A stretch of DNA of 20,578 bases, from contig DHSM01000031.1 in assembly GCA_002408465.1 (NCBI GenBank), forward strand, positions 1 to 20,578. The letters run 5' to 3'. Position 1 is the first letter of the stretch. Every line of letters starts with the position of its first letter. The notes beneath the pieces were generated by a model. That model made no database searches. It had not been told where the DNA came from and saw only the letters and a list, made by a program, of their open reading frames with translations. The position numbers and the translations under genes are program-made. The DNA is from Firmicutes bacterium UBA5286 (GTDB taxonomy: Bacteria > Bacillota > Proteinivoracia > UBA4975). Shown here in pieces: positions 6,797 through 14,615 of the stretch.

Positions 6797-8593
6797 ATGC
6801 GACAAGGTAAAGGGAGTAAACTTATAGCATTACTACTTATCTTTTTAGCGGTTTGTTCCTGTATATCAAAAGGGAGTAAGGTGTACAATTCATCCTTTAT
6901 ACCGACTCAAGAGTTCAAATTTGATCCGAAGCTACTACAGTGTTTGACATTTGGGGAAAAAGAAATGCATGCCTTGTTGGATCTGGCCTATCAGACTGAC
7001 AATAACTACGCCGGCTTTTCAAGCAAATTATTGACATATAATTATCGGGAAGAATGTTCTTGGGAAGATGTTTTTTCCCTAGAGCTTTTCCGAAACTATT
7101 ATAGGGTAGGGGTGCAAGAAAAGGATCACCAGAAAATCATTAACGCGGTTGAAGCAAGTAATTACGATTATTCTGGGCTCAGCATTCAAAGGATATATCA
7201 GTTAACGTTACTGAAAAGTATTCTGGATCAAGCTGATTTTGATATCCAAAACTCTATTGAAACATTTTTTGATGAGGAACATAACCTGTATACATATGGT
7301 GATAATGATAATTCTTACATAAGAATGTTAAGTGCAACTTATTTTGCGTTGGCTACCTACGAATTGCTTGGACTAGAAAGCCCGCATATTAAACAAATCA
7401 AGAATGTATTATCTCAGAGCGAAGTTTTTGAGGCACTCACCAGTGAAAAAGGATCGGATTATTTTTATTGGATCATTCTATGTAACAATCTTAATGTCGA
7501 TCTTAATGAAAGCTGTTCTGATTGGGCGATGCAATACAATAAGGATCTCGAGGCCACTACCTTTGATTCGCTACAAGTATTTACGGTAAACTTGCTAAAC
7601 AAGGTAAACGCTATCCTAGAAATAGAGAATACCCACCTTATAAATTACGTCAATAAATACAAAGACCATTTTTTCTTTGGAGATATCATGGCCAGTCGAG
7701 AATTGACCATTGCCTTTATCGAGCTTCAAGAAAGCATTAAAGAGAAACTAATAATTTTCGAAAATGAGCAGCTTGGTTTTCTTATTGATCACATCAAATC
7801 TTTATATAAAACAAATCTAGCAGTGGGCATAGATAATTTTAACCCTAACCCCATGGACACCTATTATGGAATAAGGTTAGCAAACTATTATGGATATAAA
7901 TACGATAAAACTAAAACAAAAAATTACATTGAGGACTTCAATGAGGAGTTTATTTCTTCCGCTGATTCTACAGACTACTCCTTTTTCATATTCTTATATT
8001 TTAACATATTGTCTCATAAAGAAATGGACTTACCGATGAGCAACGCAAAAAAAACTATGATAATTGACCTGTGCCTAAATGAACTTTTTAATAACGCATG
8101 GCAGGACCCGGAACAATACTATGGGCAAGTTTTAGAAAACACGCTATTTATTGTTGAAACCTTGAAGATTCTTGACTATAATTTCACCATAAGTAATATT
8201 AAGGATATTGAGACCCGTATTTTGACACTATGCAACAATAATGCAGTCCATGAGACCTTCTATGTCTCTGAAGTTCAGTTATTATGTGATATGTTAGGAC
8301 TCGACATCTTGCCTAACCTAGAAATGACTATACCACAATTATATGTCGGGGGAGGGTTTACTTCCATGATAAATGAACCTGATTATGCTCACATTAACCC
8401 AACCGCGAGGGTTTTGCGATTCGAAAAGAATATGAATTCAGTAGATATAGATCAGCTGGAGAGGTTTATCAATTCATTTTTGATAAATGGTGAATTAACA
8501 TACGACATAGATGAACATGGTGCCGATCTACGCCTGTACTATAATTATATTCGTTTAATGCACTTAATCGAGAGGGGTTCAGACAATGACTAA
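6797..8593 (+). CDS. Lipoprotein with helical toroid-like repeats, unknown function
   Basis: A 598-aa protein behind a GGGGG ribosome binding site. A basic start (MRQGKGSK) and hydrophobic stretch (9-19) lead to VCSC, so lipidation at Cys22 (or Cys20) is likely and the protein would sit on the outer face of the membrane. The rest is acidic, AT-rich in coding and mainly helical. Two segments, about 172-193 (SYIRMLSATYFALATYELLGL) and 352-371 (MDTYYGIRLANYYGYKYDK), resemble the Tyr-rich inner-helix repeats of alpha/alpha toroids such as prenyltransferase or terpene-cyclase-like folds. I see no catalytic motif, so a binding or immunity role is more likely than an enzyme. It overlaps the ABC transporter gene by 8 nt (ATGACTAA), implying coupled synthesis and a shared function. 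Specific function unknown. Confidence 0.75.
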   Translation: MRQGKGSKLIALLLIFLAVCSCISKGSKVYNSSFIPTQEFKFDPKLLQCLTFGEKEMHALLDLAYQTDNNYAGFSSKLLTYNYREECSWEDVFSLELFRNYYRVGVQEKDHQKIINAVEASNYDYSGLSIQRIYQLTLLKSILDQADFDIQNSIETFFDEEHNLYTYGDNDNSYIRMLSATYFALATYELLGLESPHIKQIKNVLSQSEVFEALTSEKGSDYFYWIILCNNLNVDLNESCSDWAMQYNKDLEATTFDSLQVFTVNLLNKVNAILEIENTHLINYVNKYKDHFFFGDIMASRELTIAFIELQESIKEKLIIFENEQLGFLIDHIKSLYKTNLAVGIDNFNPNPMDTYYGIRLANYYGYKYDKTKTKNYIEDFNEEFISSADSTDYSFFIFLYFNILSHKEMDLPMSNAKKTMIIDLCLNELFNNAWQDPEQYYGQVLENTLFIVETLKILDYNFTISNIKDIETRILTLCNNNAVHETFYVSEVQLLCDMLGLDILPNLEMTIPQLYVGGGFTSMINEPDYAHINPTARVLRFEKNMNSVDIDQLERFINSFLINGELTYDIDEHGADLRLYYNYIRLMHLIERGSDND

Positions 8594-10949
8594 TATTGCC
8601 CTTGGCTCCATAAAAAAGGTATATCCCAACAATAGCATAGCTTTAAATGGTATCGATTTATCTTTTGTTGGCAACGGCCTGGTTACAATAGTTGGTGAAT
8701 CGGGCAGCGGTAAAACAACTCTTCTAAATATTATCGGATTATTAGATTCGGCAACAGAGGGTACTATCAGTATTAACAATGAAGTATTTACCCGTGACCT
8801 AAATACTGATGAGTGCGACAACTTTAGAAGTGGACAACTGGGATACGTATTTCAAGATGATATTTTGCTCAGTCAACTGTCAATTAAAGAGAATATCTTA
8901 TACCCCTTGAAGTTGAAAAGGATAATAACCGAAAGCGATATAAGCATGTTAAATAGGCTATCCCAGGCAATTGGAATATCTGACTTGCTTGAACGTTACC
9001 CTCATCAACTTTCCCGGGGCCAGCGACAGCGAGCTGCAATCGTCAGAGCTTTAATTAACGAACCTACTGTTTTGCTGGCAGATGAACCCACCGGAAATCT
9101 GGATTCAACTAACTCCCAGACTATATTTGAGCTGCTGAAAGATATTTCTAAAGACAGATTAGTAATTGTGGTTACCCACAATGAGCCCCTTGCTCGAAAG
9201 TACTCGGATAGGGTTATTGAATTGAAAGATGGCAATGTTGTTTTTGATAATATAGATAAGGCACAGCAAAAAACAAACCATGAAACAAAAAAAAGCAGCC
9301 CAAAAAGGGCGAAATATCGATTGCCATATATGCTATACCATTCATTCAGCGATATTAAAAACATTAAAAGCAAATTGTCTAAGGTATGCCTAACAGGTAT
9401 GTTAGCTTTAATTTCCGTGCTATTTGTCTTTTCTTTTAGTAATAGCGCTCGAGGCGAATTAAATGCCATGGAAGAACACCTCCTTGGCAAAAACTTATTA
9501 ATCATAACAGAGGATCCAGAGAGTAGTGCCCTAGCATTTGCAAATTATTATTCAGGCAGATGGGTATTGATTACAGAATTTGATTTTATTGAAGATTGTC
9601 CTCTAGTAGAAGAATACGTATTGCGATATGACATTTCACCTCATGTAATAACTGCAAAGGAACCTATATACATTGAAGAGATTACCCCTATTAAGATTAA
9701 TGAGTACTTTAATGAGAAAGTAGCTTTTCAGGGGATAGAAGGAAATATGATCTCCAATGATAATGAAATTATCATTGGAATCGACATTGCCAAGGAATTA
9801 TACGGCAAGGGGTATATGGAACATTTAGGAAGCACTCTGGAGGTAGTTTCGGTATATGCAAAAAAGGACTTCACAATTGTAGGTATCAATGGTAAAAAGG
9901 ATATTCGAGGCAAGACCCAAACCTATATTACTGAAAATGCAATGTATCATTTGGCCCTGGAAACTGACGAAATTACTGAAAATGTCACCTTAATCTATGG
10001 CCCCTATAATCTAATTGAACGAAAAGACTCCTCCCTTGGTGTGGACGGACCCAAATTTCTGGTTACAGATGAGGCCTTTGGCGTCGCTCATGAGTTAGGG
10101 GAATTTGATGCTGCTGATTTGTTAGATGGAGTAATGCCTAAATCAAGGGAAGAGGCCATTGTCAGCATTCAGTTTTTAGAAGCGTTTTCGACCACTCTCT
10201 TTGGCCACAAATTTGACCGTGAATTATTATCCTCTCGGGATAGGGCAATGGATGTAATAGGATTTATTTATGAGCAAGAACTATTCATGAAAAAATATAA
10301 TGCAGGCAAGCTAAAGATTGTTGGCATATATGATGATAAAGATAATACCTACGGTGAAATTTTGTTGTCTGAAGAAGGTTATCGTTTTCTTTCCAAGACC
10401 TGTCCCTACCGGATAGACGTATACGTGAAAAATGATGCTGACATCAATGCAGCAACACAAGTGTTTTCTGATGCCGGGTTCGACGTATACACAGAATATG
10501 AGAACTACAAAGATGGGTTTGCCTCTAGATTTGATTCCATCCGATTTGCACTGTATATTTTATCTGTTATCTTCTTAGTGCTCACTATTTCAGTTATCAA
10601 TACCTTTTCCTCGAATAACATTAAAGACCGGACAAAAGATATTGGATTATTAAGAGCCATAGGAGCAACACGTAATAATGTTATCAATCTGTTCTTGTTG
10701 GAGTCTGCGTCGATTGGCTTCTTTACCTCTTTGCTAACAATAATTGTGGCGCTAATCATGATGGTTGTTATTAGGCTGTTGGAAATGAAATACATTCCGT
10801 TCTTGCAACAAATCAGTTCATTTACAGTGAAAGGATTTATCTTTATCACATTCATAGGTGTAGGAATTTACGTCTTATCTGCCTTGCCCTCAGTGCTTAG
10901 AACTATTAGAATGACGCCAAAGGAAGCAATCTACCAGAAGGGGTTATAA
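8586..10949 (+). CDS. MacB/FtsX-like ABC transporter, fused ATPase and permease
   Basis: A 787-aa protein. Residues 1 to about 225 are an ABC ATPase: Walker A GESGSGKTT (37-45), Q-loop in YVFQDD, signature LSRGQ (142-146, Arg instead of the usual first Gly), Walker B LLADE (D166, E167), D-loop GNLD and switch His198. One membrane segment lies at about 271-290. A large outside domain (about 295-650) is followed by three C-terminal segments near 653-675, 702-733 and 750-770, with the FtsX motif DIGLLRAIGATRNNV between the first two. This four-segment layout is that of MacB/LolCDE-type mechanotransmission transporters, which work on substrates already outside the membrane. That fits a secreted partner and a lipoprotein encoded upstream. 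ATPase and permease are more often separate genes in Gram-positives, so the fusion is notable. A bacteriocin or immunity role is inference. Confidence 0.85.
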   Translation: MTNIALGSIKKVYPNNSIALNGIDLSFVGNGLVTIVGESGSGKTTLLNIIGLLDSATEGTISINNEVFTRDLNTDECDNFRSGQLGYVFQDDILLSQLSIKENILYPLKLKRIITESDISMLNRLSQAIGISDLLERYPHQLSRGQRQRAAIVRALINEPTVLLADEPTGNLDSTNSQTIFELLKDISKDRLVIVVTHNEPLARKYSDRVIELKDGNVVFDNIDKAQQKTNHETKKSSPKRAKYRLPYMLYHSFSDIKNIKSKLSKVCLTGMLALISVLFVFSFSNSARGELNAMEEHLLGKNLLIITEDPESSALAFANYYSGRWVLITEFDFIEDCPLVEEYVLRYDISPHVITAKEPIYIEEITPIKINEYFNEKVAFQGIEGNMISNDNEIIIGIDIAKELYGKGYMEHLGSTLEVVSVYAKKDFTIVGINGKKDIRGKTQTYITENAMYHLALETDEITENVTLIYGPYNLIERKDSSLGVDGPKFLVTDEAFGVAHELGEFDAADLLDGVMPKSREEAIVSIQFLEAFSTTLFGHKFDRELLSSRDRAMDVIGFIYEQELFMKKYNAGKLKIVGIYDDKDNTYGEILLSEEGYRFLSKTCPYRIDVYVKNDADINAATQVFSDAGFDVYTEYENYKDGFASRFDSIRFALYILSVIFLVLTISVINTFSSNNIKDRTKDIGLLRAIGATRNNVINLFLLESASIGFFTSLLTIIVALIMMVVIRLLEMKYIPFLQQISSFTVKGFIFITFIGVGIYVLSALPSVLRTIRMTPKEAIYQKGL

Positions 10950-10989
10950 GAAATGCCCACTCCATACCTCTCTAAAAGGTAGCAGCCTA

Positions 10990-11064
10990 AGCCACGCCTT
11001 GCCAGCCACACAGGACCGATATAAAGGTTTTTTATGGTATAACCCAAAAGCCTTTGCTTGTAAA
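10990..11064 (-). promoter_or_regulatory. Orphan pyr-type promoter and PyrR loop (relic leader)
   Basis: On the minus strand TTTACA, 17 nt, TATACC is followed after 7 nt by ACCTTTATATCGGTCC and a PyrR-loop-like hairpin: CCTT/AAGG lower stem, CGG/CTG upper stem, loop TCCTGTGTGG. The spacing from -35 through the loop is the same as in the real pyr leader at 5314-5387. No terminator and no pyr gene follow; the transcript would run antisense into the 3' end of the ABC gene. It is best read as a duplicated or severed pyr leader marking the right edge of the accessory module. Confidence 0.65.
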
Positions 11065-11104
11065 TAGAAAAATAAAAAATAGCATAGCAAAGCTACATGT
11101 TTGG

Positions 11105-12115
11105 CTATACATGCTTATATCCGCGCATTTTTATAACATAGCGCAGCAAAAAGAATAGCCCAGCTATCAGCGCTGCACCTAAAGCAGAAAACAGCAGATA
11201 AACCCAAATTCCTTTTTGAGAGGTCTCCTGATCATCACGGAGGAAATTTGAAAAATTGCCCTGGGCCAGGTCGGAAGCCAGTATTCCTTCCGTCCCTTCA
11301 GGAAAATGCAGCTTTATATTTTCCTCGAACCCTCTGTATGTCTCAATGCTTTTTTCTTTCAGGGATATTTTCCACAGTTTTTCAAAGTCTCCGTTGAGGG
11401 CTAGATAAATAAAGTCTTCCTTGGGCTCAAATACCATAGAACATAATGTAATTGCCTGAGCAGTTTTTTGCAGGCATTCAAAAGCATTGTCAACGCTAAA
11501 AGTCTCCCTGCTCTGCCCTAGGTATTTATAGGCAGCGCGATACCGATCTGCACCGGTGCCAGAAGTTTCATCCCAAGGAACATCCCTGAAATCAGAGTTC
11601 TTAAAATTGGTCATTACGATAAAGTCATCGGCAAGGGGAAGGAGTTCATTGCCATCTGTCCCCACTTCAATAATGGCTGCATCACCTTCCCTATCTGCAA
11701 GCATAGCATGTAATGTATAATTGCTCCGATGCACCAGCCTTTTATTCCGGATCTCCCCCAACACTTCATCAACCTTGGGTTCGGTAATATACATTATCAA
11801 TTCATCAATAAAGAGCTCATCAGCGTTTCGTTTACTCTTTTCTTCCTGGGATGGATACTGAACTTGCAGCGTTATAAATAAACCACTTTCATTCATCAGG
11901 ACAGATGGAATTGACAGGCCCCCTTCCCTGAAAACCAGGGCAAAAATATCCTGACCTTTTTCTTCGGCAATACAAAGACTAATTTCTGTATTATAGTAGT
12001 CAAAATTCATGCCGTAAATTGGCTGGTCGGAGTAAATGGCAAAGCTGGAGCATGCGTAAGCTGGGGTGATGCTTAATATAACGGCGACAAGGAAACATAG
12101 AAAAGCCTTTTTCAT
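11105..12115 (-). CDS. Exported, membrane-anchored Ntn-hydrolase-like protein (choloylglycine hydrolase / C45 type)
   Basis: A 336-aa protein with a signal peptide (MKKAFLCFLVAVILSITPAYA). Cleavage after AYA would leave Cys22 (CSSFAI) as the new N-terminus. That is the arrangement of cysteine Ntn hydrolases, where the N-terminal Cys is the nucleophile. YGMNFDYYN at about 34-42, IIEVG and VMTNFKNSDF followed by GADRYRAAYKYL are typical of linear-amide C-N hydrolases and the acyl-CoA:6-APA acyltransferase family. The C-terminus has one membrane helix (about 305-328) and a basic tail, so the enzyme should be tethered outside. The substrate is unknown; bile salts, penicillins or N-acyl amides cannot be told apart here. 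The ribosome binding site AAGGAAGGTGG lies just before the ATG. It is monocistronic. Confidence 0.8.
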   Translation of the reverse strand: MKKAFLCFLVAVILSITPAYACSSFAIYSDQPIYGMNFDYYNTEISLCIAEEKGQDIFALVFREGGLSIPSVLMNESGLFITLQVQYPSQEEKSKRNADELFIDELIMYITEPKVDEVLGEIRNKRLVHRSNYTLHAMLADREGDAAIIEVGTDGNELLPLADDFIVMTNFKNSDFRDVPWDETSGTGADRYRAAYKYLGQSRETFSVDNAFECLQKTAQAITLCSMVFEPKEDFIYLALNGDFEKLWKISLKEKSIETYRGFEENIKLHFPEGTEGILASDLAQGNFSNFLRDDQETSQKGIWVYLLFSALGAALIAGLFFLLRYVIKMRGYKHV

Positions 12116-12309
12116 GAGTCCACCTTCCTTGCTCTATAATACCGTATTGGCTTGATATACAACATCATTCGAAATGTACCATTTGGATATCTTTTCGCCA
12201 TTTCTTGCCGAATTACCTTTATTTAATATGGAAGATATGCATATAAACCTGCGCATCCTTTATGTGGTTTATAGAAACCGCGCCCAAGGGGTTGAGGTCG
12301 GTTAGATAT

Positions 12310-12341
12310 AGCAGGGACACACTCCGTGAACCCTGCTTTTT
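12310..12341 (+). terminator. Rho-independent terminator upstream of topB
   Basis: AGCAGGG and CCCTGCT pair, with an inner CAC/GTG extension, followed by TTTTT. No plus-strand gene lies close upstream, so it either ends a short untranslated RNA or attenuates a transcript entering topB. Confidence 0.6.
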
Positions 12342-12401
12342 GCCTTCTTACTATAGGTTTTACATCCCCCCCTCTCAGTTTCTGAACAGAGGACGGGATA
12401 A

Positions 12402-12410
12402 TGTTATAAT
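12402..12410 (+). promoter_or_regulatory. topB promoter, extended -10
   Basis: TGTTATAAT is a consensus extended -10 element 33 nt before the topB ATG and downstream of the terminator at 12310-12341. No good -35 is visible, which extended -10 promoters tolerate. Confidence 0.55.
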
Positions 12411-12442
12411 GGATACAGTTTTGAGCAAGGGAGTTTTTTACT

Positions 12443-14539
12443 ATGAAATCTTTGGTTCTAACGGAAAAGCCCAGCGTGGCCCGGGAGATTGCCCGGGTGC
12501 TGGGCTGCGCAAGTAAGCAAAAGAACTATTTTGAAGGTCCCCGCCATGTGGTGACCTGGGCCCTGGGCCATTTAGTGGAACTGGCGGAACCCGAGGATTA
12601 CGACAAGAAATACAGCACCTGGAAACTGGAGGATCTGCCCATCATTCCAAAAAGCATGAGGCTGAAGGTCATCCGCCAGACTTCTCATCAATTCAAAGCT
12701 GTCAGCCACCTGGCCAAGCGAAATGACCTTTCGGACTTGATTATCGCCACCGATGCCGGCCGGGAAGGGGAGCTGGTAGCCCGCTGGATTATGGAGCTGG
12801 TCCATTGGCAAAAGCCCTTTCGCCGCCTGTGGATTTCCTCGCAGACGGACAAAGCAATTAAAGAAGGCTTTGCCAGTCTGCGGCCGGGCAATTCCTACGA
12901 CAACCTCTACCATTCAGCGGTGTGCAGAGCAGAGGCCGACTGGCTTATCGGCCTCAATGTCACCCGGGCCCTCACCTGCAAGTTTAATGCCCAGCTTGCC
13001 GCCGGCCGGGTCCAGACGCCGACTCTTTCTGCCCTGGTAAAGAGAGAAGCGGAAATTCGTGGGTTTAAACCCGTGGACTACTGGATTGCCGAGGCAGACT
13101 TTGGCCTCTTCCGGGCGCAGTGGGCCAAGGGCGGGGAAAACCGCTTTTTTGAGCGGGAAAAAGCCCAAGCAATCTGCGCCAAAGTCCAGGGCAAACAGGG
13201 AAATATTATAGAATTGAAATCCAGGGAAAAGGCAGAGCCCCACCCCCTGGCCTACGATTTAACCGAACTGCAACGAGATGCCAATAAGCGATACGGATTT
13301 CCCGCCAAACAAACATCCACCGTACTGCAGAGGCTGTATGAACAGCATAAATTAGTCACCTATCCCCGCACTGATTCCAGATATTTGTCCAGTGATATTG
13401 TCAGCACGTTCAAGGAGCGGATGGCAGCCATCGCTGTCGGTCCTTACGCCCAGCTGGCCCGGCCCCTGCTGAGCAAGCCTCTGCAGCCTGGGAAGCGGGT
13501 AATCGACGACAGCAAAGTCACCGACCACCATGCCATCATCCCTACCGGCGAGAGGCTGTATCTGCAAAAACTAACCGCCGATGAAGCCAGACTCTTTGAC
13601 CTTATCGCCCGCCGCTTTATTGCCCTCTTCTGCCCCCCCTGCATTTATGAGCAAATCGCGGTCACAGCTTTGGTTGAAGGAGAAGAATTCCGGGCCAAGG
13701 GCAAGGTAGTCAAACAGGCTGGCTGGAAACAGGTCTATGACCTTCGGGATGATGAAGATGAAACTGAACAACGGCTGCCCCAACTGGAGCAGGGGCAAAA
13801 ACTGATGGTTCGGTCCTGCTCCGCAGTGGACCGGCAAACCCAGCCCCCGGCCCGCTACACCGAGGGCACCCTGCTGACAGTAATGGAAAAACATAATTTG
13901 GGCACGCCGGCAACCAGGGCAGATATTATTGAGAAGCTCCTCCAGACCGAGACAATTGAACGCAGCGGGAACCAGCTGGTTCCCACTGCCAAAGCAACTC
14001 AGCTGCTGGAACTGGCGCCGGAGGAACTGCGCTCTCCAGAACTGACTGCCAAATGGGAGCAGGAACTGGAAGCCATCGCCCGGGGCAAGGGAGATAAAGA
14101 CCAATTTCTCAAAGGAATCCGTCAGCAGGCAAGAACAATGGTCGACAAAGTAGCCGGCAGCGAGCAAGTCTACAAACACCACAATGCTACCCGCAGCCGC
14201 TGTCCCGAGTGTGGGCAATTCCTCCTGGAGCGAAAAGGCAAACAAGGCGTCATGCTGGTCTGCCCCGACCGGGCCTGCGGTTACAAATTCCGGGAAAACA
14301 AACAACTGACCAACCGGCGCTGTCCCCAGTGCCATAAAAAGATGGAGCTGCGCCAGGGCAAAGCCGGCAAGTTCTTTCAATGCAGACCCTGCAATGTAAT
14401 CGAGATGCTGGATGGCGAAGGCGGGAAAAGGGGCAGAAAAGGCCAAGATGGCAACCTGGTCAAGAAATATCAGAAAGATGCTCCCCTCTCCTCCAGCCTA
14501 GGCGATGCCCTCAAAGCCGCCCTGGAAGAAAAGAAATAA
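12443..14539 (+). CDS. topB: DNA topoisomerase III (type IA)
   Basis: A 698-aa type IA topoisomerase that passes single strands through a transient 5'-phosphotyrosine break and helps resolve replication and recombination intermediates. The N-terminal TOPRIM domain has E8 in TEKPS and DAGREGE at 104-110. The active-site Tyr is Y307 in VTYPRTDSRYL, and TPATRADIIEKL lies near 490. The C-terminus carries two Cys4 zinc ribbons (CPEC...CPDRAC and CPQC...CRPC) and a basic tail ending in EEKK. Zinc ribbons on a TopB-sized core are common in Gram-positives. The ATG follows AAGGGAG by about 10 nt. The last 120 bp are repeated in diverged form at 16991-17109. Confidence 0.95.
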   Translation: MKSLVLTEKPSVAREIARVLGCASKQKNYFEGPRHVVTWALGHLVELAEPEDYDKKYSTWKLEDLPIIPKSMRLKVIRQTSHQFKAVSHLAKRNDLSDLIIATDAGREGELVARWIMELVHWQKPFRRLWISSQTDKAIKEGFASLRPGNSYDNLYHSAVCRAEADWLIGLNVTRALTCKFNAQLAAGRVQTPTLSALVKREAEIRGFKPVDYWIAEADFGLFRAQWAKGGENRFFEREKAQAICAKVQGKQGNIIELKSREKAEPHPLAYDLTELQRDANKRYGFPAKQTSTVLQRLYEQHKLVTYPRTDSRYLSSDIVSTFKERMAAIAVGPYAQLARPLLSKPLQPGKRVIDDSKVTDHHAIIPTGERLYLQKLTADEARLFDLIARRFIALFCPPCIYEQIAVTALVEGEEFRAKGKVVKQAGWKQVYDLRDDEDETEQRLPQLEQGQKLMVRSCSAVDRQTQPPARYTEGTLLTVMEKHNLGTPATRADIIEKLLQTETIERSGNQLVPTAKATQLLELAPEELRSPELTAKWEQELEAIARGKGDKDQFLKGIRQQARTMVDKVAGSEQVYKHHNATRSRCPECGQFLLERKGKQGVMLVCPDRACGYKFRENKQLTNRRCPQCHKKMELRQGKAGKFFQCRPCNVIEMLDGEGGKRGRKGQDGNLVKKYQKDAPLSSSLGDALKAALEEKK

Positions 14540-14550
14540 TTCGACCAAAA

Positions 14551-14615
14551 TGCGACAAAAAGGTACGTCCCTAGTGTCGCATTTTCGACACGTCCCTAGT
14601 GTCGCATTTTCGACA
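14551..14615. repeat. REP-like palindromic element with tandem 25-bp unit
   Basis: TGCGACA at 14551 pairs with TGTCGCA at 14575-14581. A 25-bp unit (starts CGTCCCTAGTGTCGC, ends TTTTCGACA) occurs twice exactly, at 14566-14590 and 14591-14615. TGTCG/CGACA inside each unit offers a competing hairpin. It sits between convergent topB and pgeF, so it may act as a two-way terminator. It looks like a REP/IS200-associated repeat, but no transposase is in the window. Confidence 0.7.

Larger units (their letters stand above)
12116..12442. other. Divergent intergenic region between the hydrolase and topB
   Basis: This 327-bp AT-rich stretch must hold the hydrolase promoter; a candidate TTGTAT, 17 nt, TTATAG can be read on the minus strand near 12130-12160. 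GGTTTATAGAAACC near 12267-12280 can form a short hairpin upstream of the terminator at 12310. Together these could be a small RNA or a topB leader. No gene of convincing length is seen; the plus frame from 12262 merely runs into topB out of frame. Confidence 0.4.

Noticed and set aside
13571..14446. Long minus-strand open frame (291 codons) opposite topB
   Set aside because: Antisense shadow of topB; no start signal or family resemblance.
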